Source of the DNA: Methanospirillum stamsii
GTDB lineage: Archaea > Halobacteriota > Methanomicrobia > Methanomicrobiales > Methanospirillaceae
DNA length: 64,000 bases
Assembly: GCF_046244385.1 (NCBI RefSeq)
Contig: NZ_CP176366.1
Coordinates: forward strand, 2,480,001-2,544,000
Direction: 5' to 3'
In this document: positions 42,212-50,777 of the stretch, piece by piece
Position numbering within the stretch: the stretch's first letter is position 1
Layout: each line of letters opens with the position of its first letter
The notes under the pieces: model-generated
Seen by the model: the letters and a program-made list of their open reading frames with translations, nothing else
What the model was told of the DNA's origin: nothing
Databases searched by the model: none
Translations under genes and position numbers: made by a program

Positions 42212-44803
42212 ATGAACTTTAATAATTTCACCCTGAAATCACAGGAAGCAATCCAGAAATCAACGGAAATTGCGGCAGGAAAACAGAACCAGGCCATTGA
42301 GACAGCTCATCTCCTTAAGGGTATGCTCATCGTGGATGAGAATGTCATTCCCTATCTTCTAAAAAAACTCAATGTTCATCTTGACCGGTTCACCCAGCTT
42401 CTGGATCGCAATATCGATGCATTGCCAAAGATTACGGGAGGTGAACCGTACCTCTCGCATGATACAACAAAAGCCCTACAGAAAGCGAGTGGAATTGCCC
42501 AGGAGTTCAAGGATGAATTTGTATCCATTGAACATCTCCTGCTTGGTATTCTCTCCGTTAATGATGCTACTGCCCGGCTCCTGAAAGAGAACGGAGTGTC
42601 TGAAAAAGATTTGAAGACTGCTATCAAGCAGCTCCGGAAAGGATCAACGGTCAGTAGTCAGACTGCAGAAGAGACATATAACGCATTAAATCAGTTTGCT
42701 AAAAATTTAAACGAACTGGCGTTCTCTGGAAAACTTGACCCGGTTATCGGCCGGGATGATGAGATCCGGAGAGTTTTACAGATTCTCTCCCGGAGGACAA
42801 AGAACAATCCGATTCTCATCGGAGAGCCGGGTGTTGGTAAAACCGCCATTGCAGAGGGTCTTGCTCACCGGATCATTGATGGAGATGTGCCGGATAATCT
42901 GAAAACAAAGCAACTCTTCTCCCTTGACATGGGTGCCCTGATTGCCGGGGCTAAATACAAGGGAGAATTTGAAGAACGACTAAAAAGTGTGGTAAAAGAA
43001 GTAGTATCTTCCGATGGAGAGATTATCCTCTTTATCGATGAGATCCATACTCTGGTCGGGGCTGGTGCGAGTGAAGGGGCTATGGATGCCGCCAATATCT
43101 TAAAACCTGCCCTTTCACGAGGAGAACTTCATGTCATCGGTGCAACCACCCTCAAGGAATACCAGAAGTACTTTGAGAAGGATAAGGCCCTTGAACGCCG
43201 GTTCCAGCCGGTAATGGTTAATGAACCTGATACTCTTGATGCAATCTCTATCCTCCGGGGAATCAAGGAGAAGTATGAAACTCATCACCATGTCAGGATA
43301 AAAGATGAAGCAATTATTGCAGCGGTAGAACTTTCCCAGCGGTATATTTCTGACAGATTCCTTCCGGACAAGGCGATTGATCTCATCGATGAAGCTGCTT
43401 CAAAGCTTCGGCTTGAGATTAACTCGGTTCCGGAAGAACTGGAGATGATTGAGAGGCGTATTCGGCAGCTGGAGATTGAACGGGAAGCCATCAAACGGGA
43501 AAAGGATCAGGTAAAACTTGACAGCCTGAACGAAGAGATTGGAAATCTCAGTGAAGAACGAAACCGGCTGAAGGCAAAATGGCAGTCTGAAAAGGATCTG
43601 GTCGAACAGATTCAGCTTCGAAAAAATGAGATAGAAGATCTGAAATTTGAGGCGGACAGTGCAAACCGGACCGGTGATCTCGGAAAAGTTGCAGAGATCA
43701 GGTACGGCAGGATTCCGGAGAAAGAGAAGGTTATTGAAGGGTTAAAGGAACAACTGACCGGATTACAGAAAGACTCTGCAATGGTGAACGAGGAGGTTGA
43801 TGCAGAAGAGATTGCCGAGGTGGTTTCACGGTGGACCGGAATTCCGGTCAGCAGGATGCTCCAGAGTGAGAAACAAAAGCTTCTCAGTCTTGAAACCGAG
43901 CTTCATAAGCGGGTGGTCGGTCAGGAAGAAGCGATTGCAGCGGTATCTGATGCTATCCGGAGGAACCGGGCCGGACTGTCCGATTCAAAGCGTCCGATTG
44001 GATCATTTATCTTCCTCGGGACTACCGGGGTTGGAAAGACCGAACTTGCCAAAGCACTGGCAGAATTCCTGTTCAATAACGAGAACAGTATGGTCCGGAT
44101 AGATATGTCGGAGTACCAGGAGAGGCACACGGTCTCACGGCTGGTTGGAGCACCTCCGGGGTATATCGGGTACGAAGAGTCCGGACAACTGACCGAAGCA
44201 GTACGGAGAAAACCATATTCGGTGGTCCTCCTTGATGAGATAGAAAAGGCCCATCCGGATGTGTTTAATATTCTGCTGCAGGTTCTCGATGATGGACGAC
44301 TGACTGATAACAAAGGTCGGACGGTGGATTTTAAGAATACCATCATCATCATGACCTCGAATATCGGATCTCATCTCATCCAGGAGAGTCTTGAACATAC
44401 CACCGAAAAGAACCGGGAAGAAGTCTATGATAAAACCCGTGAACAGGTATTTGACCTGCTGAAAAAGACCATCCGTCCGGAATTTTTAAACCGGGTCGAT
44501 GAAGTTATCATGTTCCGGCCGCTAACTCTTGATGAGATACGGACGGTTGTGGAGTTGCAGCTCAACCTGGTCCGGATGATGCTGGAAAAGAATGATGTCC
44601 GGTTTATTACGACGGACAATGCCGTCCGCTTAATTGCTGATATGGGTTTTGACCCACAATTTGGTGCCCGGCCTATCAAACGGGTCATCCAGAGAAATCT
44701 GCTCAATGAGCTCTCAAGGATGATACTTGCCGGTGAGGTGAGCCGGGAGAAAGAGATTGTGGTTGATGAACAGGATGGAAAACTTGTGTTCAGTAATAAA
44801 TAA
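42212..44803 (+). CDS. clpB: ClpB disaggregase
   Basis: 863 residues from the ATG at 42212 (MNFNNFTLKSQEAI); a GTG at 42200 is an unlikely alternative. An N-terminal Clp-N domain, AAA1 with Walker A GEPGVGKT near residue 204, a long coiled-coil M domain (about 395-515, IERRIRQLEIEREAIKREKDQ), and AAA2 with GTTGVGKT near 604 are all present. FIDEIH and LLDEIE Walker B motifs follow. It threads aggregated proteins together with the DnaK system. Gene length is normal. Upstream 42160-42195 is A/T-rich with a probable TATA box (atatata). Confidence 0.97.
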   Translation: MNFNNFTLKSQEAIQKSTEIAAGKQNQAIETAHLLKGMLIVDENVIPYLLKKLNVHLDRFTQLLDRNIDALPKITGGEPYLSHDTTKALQKASGIAQEFKDEFVSIEHLLLGILSVNDATARLLKENGVSEKDLKTAIKQLRKGSTVSSQTAEETYNALNQFAKNLNELAFSGKLDPVIGRDDEIRRVLQILSRRTKNNPILIGEPGVGKTAIAEGLAHRIIDGDVPDNLKTKQLFSLDMGALIAGAKYKGEFEERLKSVVKEVVSSDGEIILFIDEIHTLVGAGASEGAMDAANILKPALSRGELHVIGATTLKEYQKYFEKDKALERRFQPVMVNEPDTLDAISILRGIKEKYETHHHVRIKDEAIIAAVELSQRYISDRFLPDKAIDLIDEAASKLRLEINSVPEELEMIERRIRQLEIEREAIKREKDQVKLDSLNEEIGNLSEERNRLKAKWQSEKDLVEQIQLRKNEIEDLKFEADSANRTGDLGKVAEIRYGRIPEKEKVIEGLKEQLTGLQKDSAMVNEEVDAEEIAEVVSRWTGIPVSRMLQSEKQKLLSLETELHKRVVGQEEAIAAVSDAIRRNRAGLSDSKRPIGSFIFLGTTGVGKTELAKALAEFLFNNENSMVRIDMSEYQERHTVSRLVGAPPGYIGYEESGQLTEAVRRKPYSVVLLDEIEKAHPDVFNILLQVLDDGRLTDNKGRTVDFKNTIIIMTSNIGSHLIQESLEHTTEKNREEVYDKTREQVFDLLKKTIRPEFLNRVDEVIMFRPLTLDEIRTVVELQLNLVRMMLEKNDVRFITTDNAVRLIADMGFDPQFGARPIKRVIQRNLLNELSRMILAGEVSREKEIVVDEQDGKLVFSNK

Positions 44804-44999
44804 TAATTCCGGATAACATCTCTCCCTTTTTTTTAGCTCCATATCATCAGATAACAAAGATTGGAAAAATCAGAATTTTCAATTCTCTTTTGGGATATGG
44901 AATCGAAGTTTTTAATGGACACATAGTTTTTTTATTATTGTGATAATACGGTATTGTATAGTGTTATCTGGAGATATTCCTTCGAATCGTCCGGAAGTG

Positions 45000-45311
45000 A
45001 TGAATGCAATAAATTCATTTGTTCAGGAAATAACTCAAAAATATCCGGATAAAATTAATAATGTTATCATATATGGTTCTGTTGCAAGAGGAGAGGATAC
45101 CCGTGAATCAGATGTCGATCTGCTTATCACTGGTAAGCTTGATGACTGGAGATTTGAGCGGGAATTAATAAATATTGCATTTGATATTGGTCTTGAAAAT
45201 GGAGTTTATTTATCGGTAAAATATTTGCCGCAGGATAGGTTTGCGAAGGCCGGGTCATTTTCTTTCTTCAGGACTGTCAGCGAGGAGGGTGTTTTTGTTG
45301 TTTCCAAATAA
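45000..45311 (+). CDS. MNT-domain nucleotidyltransferase antitoxin, pair 1
   Basis: 103 residues from the ATG at 45000; a GTG at 44940 would add 20. The nucleotidyltransferase motif is intact: GS followed by ten residues and DVD (YGSVARGEDTRESDVDLL). Such minimal nucleotidyltransferases pair with HEPN proteins, and studied ones neutralise the toxin by adding AMP to it. Its 3' end overlaps the start of the HEPN gene, as usual for these pairs. Confidence 0.8.
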   Translation: MNAINSFVQEITQKYPDKINNVIIYGSVARGEDTRESDVDLLITGKLDDWRFERELINIAFDIGLENGVYLSVKYLPQDRFAKAGSFSFFRTVSEEGVFVVSK

Positions 45312-45690
45312 TGAGGAGATTGCACTGAATATTCGTGCTGCTTCTGAAAGGCTGACAGCCGCTGAATTTCTTATGGAGAAAGGATTATTTTCAGATACTG
45401 TAAACAGGGCTTATTATGCCATGTTTCATGTGGCGAACGCAATTCTTCTGACACGAAGTATTATTGTGAAAACACATACCGGATTGATAACTCAATTTGG
45501 GCAGGCATTTATCCTAACTGGAGAGATCGATAAAGAATATGGCAGAATGCTCGCCAATGCTGAAGAATTACAAGAAAAAGCAGATTATTCTGTTAATTCA
45601 GATATCACAAGGGAACAAGCTGAATATGTTCTCCATGATGCCGGTTCATTTCTCAAAATGGTAAAATCCAGATTGAAAACAATCAATTAG
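45298..45690 (+). CDS. HEPN-domain protein, pair 1
   Basis: About 130 residues from TTG at 45298 (GTG 45289 possible); no ATG fits. The HEPN core is NRAYYAMFHVANAILLTR, containing R-x6-H, followed by helices with EELQEKADYSVNSDITREQAEYVL. This is the PF05168-type HEPN fold often coupled to an MNT gene. In such systems the HEPN protein is usually an RNase toxin, but this subgroup is less well tested than HepT. It overlaps the upstream gene by 14 bases. Confidence 0.8.
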   Translation: MFPNNEEIALNIRAASERLTAAEFLMEKGLFSDTVNRAYYAMFHVANAILLTRSIIVKTHTGLITQFGQAFILTGEIDKEYGRMLANAEELQEKADYSVNSDITREQAEYVLHDAGSFLKMVKSRLKTIN

Positions 45691-45822
45691 GCCAGTATGG
45701 GAATGTTTTTAGAATAAAAAATATCCCTGTAACGGGATTTAGGTGTAATAATTTACTCTGATACTCTCTGTATAATTCTATCATATTAATTATATACTTT
45801 GGGATAAATTATTCCCTGGGAT

Positions 45823-46239
45823 ATGTCGATGAGAAGAATATTCACAAGGAGGGGTAGTAATTCTTTTCGTTTTCTGCGGCATTGTGGGAGCTGCGGAGGG
45901 GGCCCTTACCCCACATATAGAAGTGCCATTTGAATCCTGGATCTCAGAGGTAATGCAGGACAATTGGCGGAAAAAGTTCAAAATGGTGAAACTCATGTGC
46001 ATTCTGAAATTACGGTCTTTTCGGAGGGATGTGATTATCCCTGTATAAAGGCAGCGATCAATGGTTCTTTAGATGGAGATCGGATTTTCGTTTCAGAAGG
46101 GACATATCCTGAATCACTGGTAGTAAACGAATCTATGGATATACGAGGAGTTAATGGAACAGTTATTGTGAGAACATCAGATCACGAAGTTGCCATTGCG
46201 ATGACTTCAGATTGTGTATTTCCACGATGTTCAGATTAG
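45823..46239 (+). pseudogene. Decayed secreted beta-helix (NosD-like) surface protein
   Basis: The pieces lie in three frames. MSMRRIFTRRG starts at the ATG 45823, then VVILFVFCGIVGAAEGA (signal-peptide core) and PFESWISEVMQDNW in a second frame, then KVQNGETHVHSEITVFSEGCDYPCIKAAINGSLDGDRIFVSEGTYPESL in a third, ending at 46239. The last part has the AIN-x-GD.I.V..GTY pattern of the first coil of beta-helix surface proteins. Frameshifts are near the G-run at about 45849-45854 and near 45975. The rest of the protein is missing. Confidence 0.6.
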
Positions 46240-46343
46240 TCCGGGAATATTAACCTATGTTCCCAAGGTAGTTCTAAAAAAAGTTCTCATCATTCTGATA
46301 TTCATGAGTTTTATCTGATATCGTTACTTTTTGATGGATAAAA

Positions 46344-46366
46344 TTGAATATATGTACATACATCAA
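46344..46366. promoter_or_regulatory. Palindromic operator candidate before the mntA-hepT pair
   Basis: A perfect ten-base palindrome TATGTACATA (46351-46360) sits inside a longer imperfect dyad with TTGA and TCAA at its ends. It lies about 25 bases before the mntA start, overlapping where a TATA box would be, so binding would block transcription. Confidence 0.45.
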
Positions 46367-46384
46367 TATTAGTATCCGGAGAGC

Positions 46385-46786
46385 ATGATGAAAGATTCAG
46401 ATACAGTCAGATCCAAAATTCAGGGGTTTCTAAAAACTCTTAAAACCACACCGGATTTTCGTCATGTCCGCTTTGTCATGCTCTATGGATCGGTAGCCGA
46501 AGGAACGAATGATCAGAATTCAGATATCGATATTGCAATTTCAACGGATTTGGCTAATCTTGATGCAGAAAAATTCCGTATTTATATTCTTGGAAGAGTC
46601 TCTGACATCTTTGATGTTCATATTTTTGAGCATCTGCCATTATTTGTTCAGATCAATGTCTTTAAAGGAGAAGTACTGTACATGACCAACGAAGATGAAG
46701 TATATGATATAGCGTACAGGACAATAAGGGAATATGAATTCTTTAAGCCACATTATCTGGATTATATCGGGGAAAGGGCATTATAA
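46385..46786 (+). CDS. mntA: MntA-type nucleotidyltransferase antitoxin
   Basis: 133 residues. The motif GS-x10-DxD is intact: YGSVAEGTNDQNSDIDIAI, with Gly35, Ser36, Asp47 and Asp49. MntA inactivates HepT by adding AMP groups to a tyrosine in the toxin. Its stop overlaps the hepT ATG (TAATG). Two adjacent ATGs at 46385 and 46388 are both possible starts. A palindrome upstream suggests autoregulation. Confidence 0.88.
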   Translation: MMKDSDTVRSKIQGFLKTLKTTPDFRHVRFVMLYGSVAEGTNDQNSDIDIAISTDLANLDAEKFRIYILGRVSDIFDVHIFEHLPLFVQINVFKGEVLYMTNEDEVYDIAYRTIREYEFFKPHYLDYIGERAL

Positions 46787-47232
46787 TGAATATGCGTATT
46801 GTCAGGAGAGAAAAGATACGGTATCTCCTCAGTGAAATTGATGAATCTCTTACTCTGATTCGTAACAATCTGCCTGAAAATCAAGATTTAAATGATTTTC
46901 TTGCACTCGGTCTTTTAAAAGATGGCTTATATAAGCGACTTGAATATGTTCTCCAAAGCATTTTTGATATTTGTGCCATATTGAATCGTGATTTGAAACT
47001 TGGGATTCCACAAAATGACGAGGATATCCTTACTAATCTGGCGAAAATTGAAATTATTGATGCACGGCTTTTAGATACTCTCCGGAATATGAAGGGGATG
47101 AGAAATATTCTTGTGCACCAGTATGGGAGAATCAATGATGAAATTATTTTTGAGGTTCTTATGACAAAAATTGATGACATTGAATTTTTCTGTCAGAGTA
47201 TCGTGAAATTGCTCGATTCAAATCAGAAGTAG
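46786..47232 (+). CDS. hepT: HepT-type HEPN RNase toxin
   Basis: 148 residues. The catalytic motif RNILVHQY (Arg106, His111, Tyr113) fits the HepT R-x4-H-x-Y pattern, with the tyrosine being the known AMPylation target in the family. The remainder is the all-helical HEPN fold (LLKDGLYKRLEYVLQSIFDICAIL). HepT cuts RNA when not modified by MntA. Start overlaps the mntA stop. It is distinct in sequence from the HEPN protein of pair 1. Confidence 0.9.
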   Translation: MNMRIVRREKIRYLLSEIDESLTLIRNNLPENQDLNDFLALGLLKDGLYKRLEYVLQSIFDICAILNRDLKLGIPQNDEDILTNLAKIEIIDARLLDTLRNMKGMRNILVHQYGRINDEIIFEVLMTKIDDIEFFCQSIVKLLDSNQK

Positions 47233-47713
47233 CGGCCCGGTATTCTATATTTTTTTACAATTACCCTGAAATGGCCATTTTCAGGACAGAGGGTTATAAT
47301 CCGATAGATATATAATTCTTTTTTTTGGACGGAGACATCCAATAAGAGAATACGTGTTGAAGGGGGTTTACTACCCCCTGAAATGTTGGAGGAATGGATC
47401 GCATGATTGCAGTTGATCCGGAACCTGGAGAAAATTTTAGGTCCCTGATGAACTGTTACTCCTGTCATCAGAGGATGACGGTGTGATATACTATAGTTAT
47501 ACGTCTGTAGTTATATAATTAACGTATAGCCTTACGGCATATGTCGAAATCAGTTGGATAAGGGATAAACTTCTGATTATTTTAGGGTTTATCTCTTCTT
47601 CAGGTTCCAAAAAAATTATCCGGTTTAACTCTCAAAAAATGATATGGAGCCTGTAAGACCTTGTCTTTGAATCAGGTTCTTCGGAGTTCAAAAAAAGAAA
47701 ACTGAATATTGAA
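47233..47713. other. Intergenic region with a strong hairpin and a possible microprotein
   Basis: About 480 bases. A hairpin AGGGGGT/ACCCCCT with a 5-base loop lies at 47361-47379. A 27-codon frame at 47403-47486 (MIAVDPEPGENF..., containing CYSCH) follows a GGAGG at about 47388-47392. No conventional gene was recognised. Confidence 0.4.
47361..47379. terminator. GC-rich hairpin
   Basis: AGGGGGT (47361-47367) pairs perfectly with ACCCCCT (47373-47379). It lies about 130 bases past hepT, with no T-run after it; it may be a terminator or an mRNA structure. Confidence 0.35.
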
Positions 47714-48124
47714 TTATACCTTTTCTTTTTGTGCAAGAACCGCTTCAATGGTTTTAACTTCGCCATCAGCCAGGGGAAAAGATGTTGTATAATTGGTATA
47801 TCCCGGATAGGTCAGGTTTATGGTATAGTCACCGGGAATCAGGCCTGATATTACTTTGTTTTTGAGTATCCGGGTAACTCCCATACTTTCATCATTCACA
47901 AATATTTCAGCCCCGCCAGGAGTACTGCTGACAGTTAATCCGGTGTTAGGATCAAATTTCGCATCAAAATATTCGGGATAGTCCATGGAAAAGTTTGTGT
48001 TAAGTTTTGTGCCATACTTTCCATAATAATCGGCATAATAATTTCCGGTATCTGCAGTTCCGGTTCCGATGAGGGTTCCAGTCAGGAATACAAGAACTGC
48101 CACACTAAAGATCTTTTTTATCAT
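47714..48124 (-). CDS. Secreted PEGA-domain protein
   Basis: 136 residues. A signal peptide (about 1-24: VAVLVFLTGTLIGTGTAD) is followed by a Tyr/Asn-rich segment and a PEGA domain: LTVSSTPGGAEIFVNDESMGVT...LIPGDYTINLTYPGYTNYTTSFPL. PEGA domains are exported beta-sandwich modules of archaeal and bacterial surface proteins. It stands alone, on the same strand as the frameshifted kinase upstream. Confidence 0.85.
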   Translation of the reverse strand: MIKKIFSVAVLVFLTGTLIGTGTADTGNYYADYYGKYGTKLNTNFSMDYPEYFDAKFDPNTGLTVSSTPGGAEIFVNDESMGVTRILKNKVISGLIPGDYTINLTYPGYTNYTTSFPLADGEVKTIEAVLAQKEKV

Positions 48125-48168
48125 AAGGCTACATACTTTTTTCCTGGAAGATTATGAAGTTTCTTCCG

Positions 48169-48836
48169 TTATTTTACCGGATATTCAACTTTCTGGTTGA
48201 CGGAAACAATCATCTCCTTAATGCGTTCTCCTGCCTTTTCTATTCTGGATAAATATTGTCTGATTTTAGTAGTATCTGATGTTTCAAGTTCTTCTATCAC
48301 AATTGAATTTAATCCCAGTATGATAGTCAATTGATTCAGGAGATCATGTCGGGTAAGGCTGATGAGAAGGCGGTTTTTTTATTTGCCTGATCAAGAGCCA
48401 TACTCATCTCAAATAGTTCTGCCAGCCGCTTGTTAAGTTCAACCTTCTGTAACCGGTACCTGATGACCTTCTTTTCATATTCTTTCATAGAGATACGGAC
48501 ACCGGTGATTATGAAAAAAAGGCTGATAATAATAAATATCGGTGTTATGAAAGTTGTAATCAGGAGAGTTCCTCCCATAAACTGGGAAGAGAGATTTGTT
48601 ATCAGCGAATACATCCCACAAGCAAGTCCAAGGTGGACAAAAATATGGTAATGCTTAAAGGCAGTAATAAATGTGAGTATTGTAACAAAAAGAAGTGCAA
48701 ACTCAATAATAATTGAATCCGGAATAGTTATACTACATGCTTTGCATGACAAAAATTGTATTATTATCGTCACCATGATTGCGATGATAAGAAACAGAGA
48801 GATCAAATGACGGTTTTGTCCACTACTATCCGGCAT
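48169..48836 (-). pseudogene. Membrane-anchored kinase-like protein, frameshifted at an A7 run
   Basis: From the ATG at 48836 the first frame gives about five membrane helices (LFLIIAIMVTIIIQFL, LLFVTILTFITAF and others) and a coiled coil ending ALDQANKK. At a run of seven A (48373-48379 on the plus strand as T) the frame fails. The next frame continues naturally as LISLTRHDLLNQLTIILGLNS and runs to TAA at 48169. That part holds an H box but no HATPase domain. With the shift corrected the product would be about 220 residues: a membrane sensor with a dimerisation/H-box domain only. Confidence 0.65.
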
Positions 48837-49068
48837 TGTACTTATATTTGTTCAGAATATGGAAATATTTGAGGATTTATATTTTACAAGATGAGATGTA
48901 AGATATGAATAGAATGGTACATCTAATTTTTTTTATCTTGTACTAAAGAAGAAATAATCCATGTTATTTGGATTTTTGATATTCATCATCAGGTGATGTA
49001 TCCGGAACAATAATTAAATAATTATCTGATTTGGGAGTATTTTTCTCCTCAAAGATCAATGAGATGGT

Positions 49069-50772
49069 ATGCAGCTGAGAATCAGTCTGTTTCTCATTTT
49101 TATAATAATCTGTCTGGTCTGTGGATGTACTTCACAAAACCTCTCAACAGATTTGAACAAACCTCCTGTTGTGAGTGAGCAAAAGGATGCACCTGTAGAT
49201 CTGGATAACCTATTAAGAATCAATCCGGAAAATCCTGACCTTTGGTATGCTAAAGCGGACCTGTTCTTTGCCAATGGAGATATTCAACAGGCATTTGAAG
49301 CGATTACAAAGGCCTCTGAATTAAGTCCTGAAAATGCAACTATTCTCCTCTTCAGAGCCAAAACACTCATTGCACTTGGAGACAAGGGACGGGCGGTACG
49401 GGATCTGTATACGGTTTTAGACCTGATTCCCGGGAATGAAACGGCTCTCGAGTTCCTCTCTTCAGTCCAGAGTAATATATCACCTCTTTCATATATCCAG
49501 GTTGAACATGATCTCCTCATAGATCCAAACAGTACCTGGTCAGCATTTAACAAAGGTAGATTCCTGTATGAAGAAAAGAAATACTCCGATGCAATCCCCT
49601 GGTTTGAGAAAGCAGTAGCCATCGATCCTGAAAATAGTGCTGCATGGTATTTCACCGGTTCATCCCTGATAGAACTTGGAAGGAGTATCGATGCAATAAC
49701 GTCACTCAGGAAGGCAATTGTCCTTGATCCCTCCAATGCCGGAGCATATTATGAACTCGGACGTGCATTTGAAAAGCAGGGGAACAAAACTGCTGCAGAG
49801 GAGAATTATGCACTCTCCCTTAAGATAAATCCGGATAATGACTGGGCCAGGTATGTATATGGTAAAAACCTGGCAAAGTCAGGTGATTATGAAAATGCGA
49901 TAAAAGAACTCGATACCAGCCTTTCACGAACACCATGTCAGGCGGAAGCATGGTATGAATTATCACGTGCTTATCTGCAAAATGGGAATACCTCGAAAGC
50001 GTTGGATGCAATCGGTATGGCTTTGCAGATAGATGCATATTCTCCGGATTATCATACACAATATCTTGCAGCCCAGGCCCAGGCAGATCCGGCAGCATGG
50101 TCGTCAGAAAAAGTCCTGGCAAAATTAGACTCTAATCCCAATAATGGGACATACTGGTTTTACTCCGGTGCAATAGCATACCATGACATGAGGTATAATG
50201 ATGCCCTGACTGATCTAAACAAAGCCGTAACCCTTTACCCTCTGAATGCTCAGGCATGGTACTACCGGGGAATGAGCGAATATGAATTGGGACTGTACCA
50301 GGATGCATTATGCAGTTTTGATAAGACAATTATCCTGGACCCTGGAAATGCCTGGGCGTATTATTACCGGGGGGATATCCTTCAAAAACTCGGGCAATGT
50401 GACTATGCAATCCCTTATCTCAGCAGAAGCAGTCAGCTTGATCCATCCATCCCCTGGACATACTATGTAAAAGGGAACTGTTATCTGAACCAGAGCCGGT
50501 ATTCTCTGGCTGCAGAAGAATTCGATAGATCAATCGACAAATATCCATGCAACCGGTGGGCCTGGTTCTTTGGAGGACAGAGTTATTACTATCTTGGGAA
50601 TTTCCCGGTTGCCTATGAATATTTCACAAAAGCATTGACATTTGATCCGGGGAATGAAGAGTTTAAGAGATGGAAGGTAAAAGCCGGTGCAGAAGGGAAT
50701 AATCCGGATGAGGCAATTTCTTACTACAACCTGACTCTTCCCTTTGGGGCCGGGGCCTGTAATCTCACCTGA
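49069..50772 (+). CDS. Lipoprotein-type TPR-repeat protein
   Basis: 567 residues. The N-terminus has a hydrophobic signal and a lipobox-like LVCGC, suggesting export and lipid attachment. At least twelve TPR units follow, with the usual W/Y..A..P.N or G...A...Y pattern (for example AWYFTGSSLIELGRSIDAI, AYYELGRAFEKQGNKTAAEENYALSL). TPR arrays scaffold protein complexes. It converges with the glycosyltransferase operon, ending five bases before that gene ends. Confidence 0.88.
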   Translation: MQLRISLFLIFIIICLVCGCTSQNLSTDLNKPPVVSEQKDAPVDLDNLLRINPENPDLWYAKADLFFANGDIQQAFEAITKASELSPENATILLFRAKTLIALGDKGRAVRDLYTVLDLIPGNETALEFLSSVQSNISPLSYIQVEHDLLIDPNSTWSAFNKGRFLYEEKKYSDAIPWFEKAVAIDPENSAAWYFTGSSLIELGRSIDAITSLRKAIVLDPSNAGAYYELGRAFEKQGNKTAAEENYALSLKINPDNDWARYVYGKNLAKSGDYENAIKELDTSLSRTPCQAEAWYELSRAYLQNGNTSKALDAIGMALQIDAYSPDYHTQYLAAQAQADPAAWSSEKVLAKLDSNPNNGTYWFYSGAIAYHDMRYNDALTDLNKAVTLYPLNAQAWYYRGMSEYELGLYQDALCSFDKTIILDPGNAWAYYYRGDILQKLGQCDYAIPYLSRSSQLDPSIPWTYYVKGNCYLNQSRYSLAAEEFDRSIDKYPCNRWAWFFGGQSYYYLGNFPVAYEYFTKALTFDPGNEEFKRWKVKAGAEGNNPDEAISYYNLTLPFGAGACNLT

Positions 50773-50777
50773 ATATT

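Noticed and set aside
45964..46239. Intact 91-residue gene
   Set aside because: Its start lies inside a decayed gene; the preceding signal peptide and start are readable in other frames, so it is treated as part of a pseudogene.
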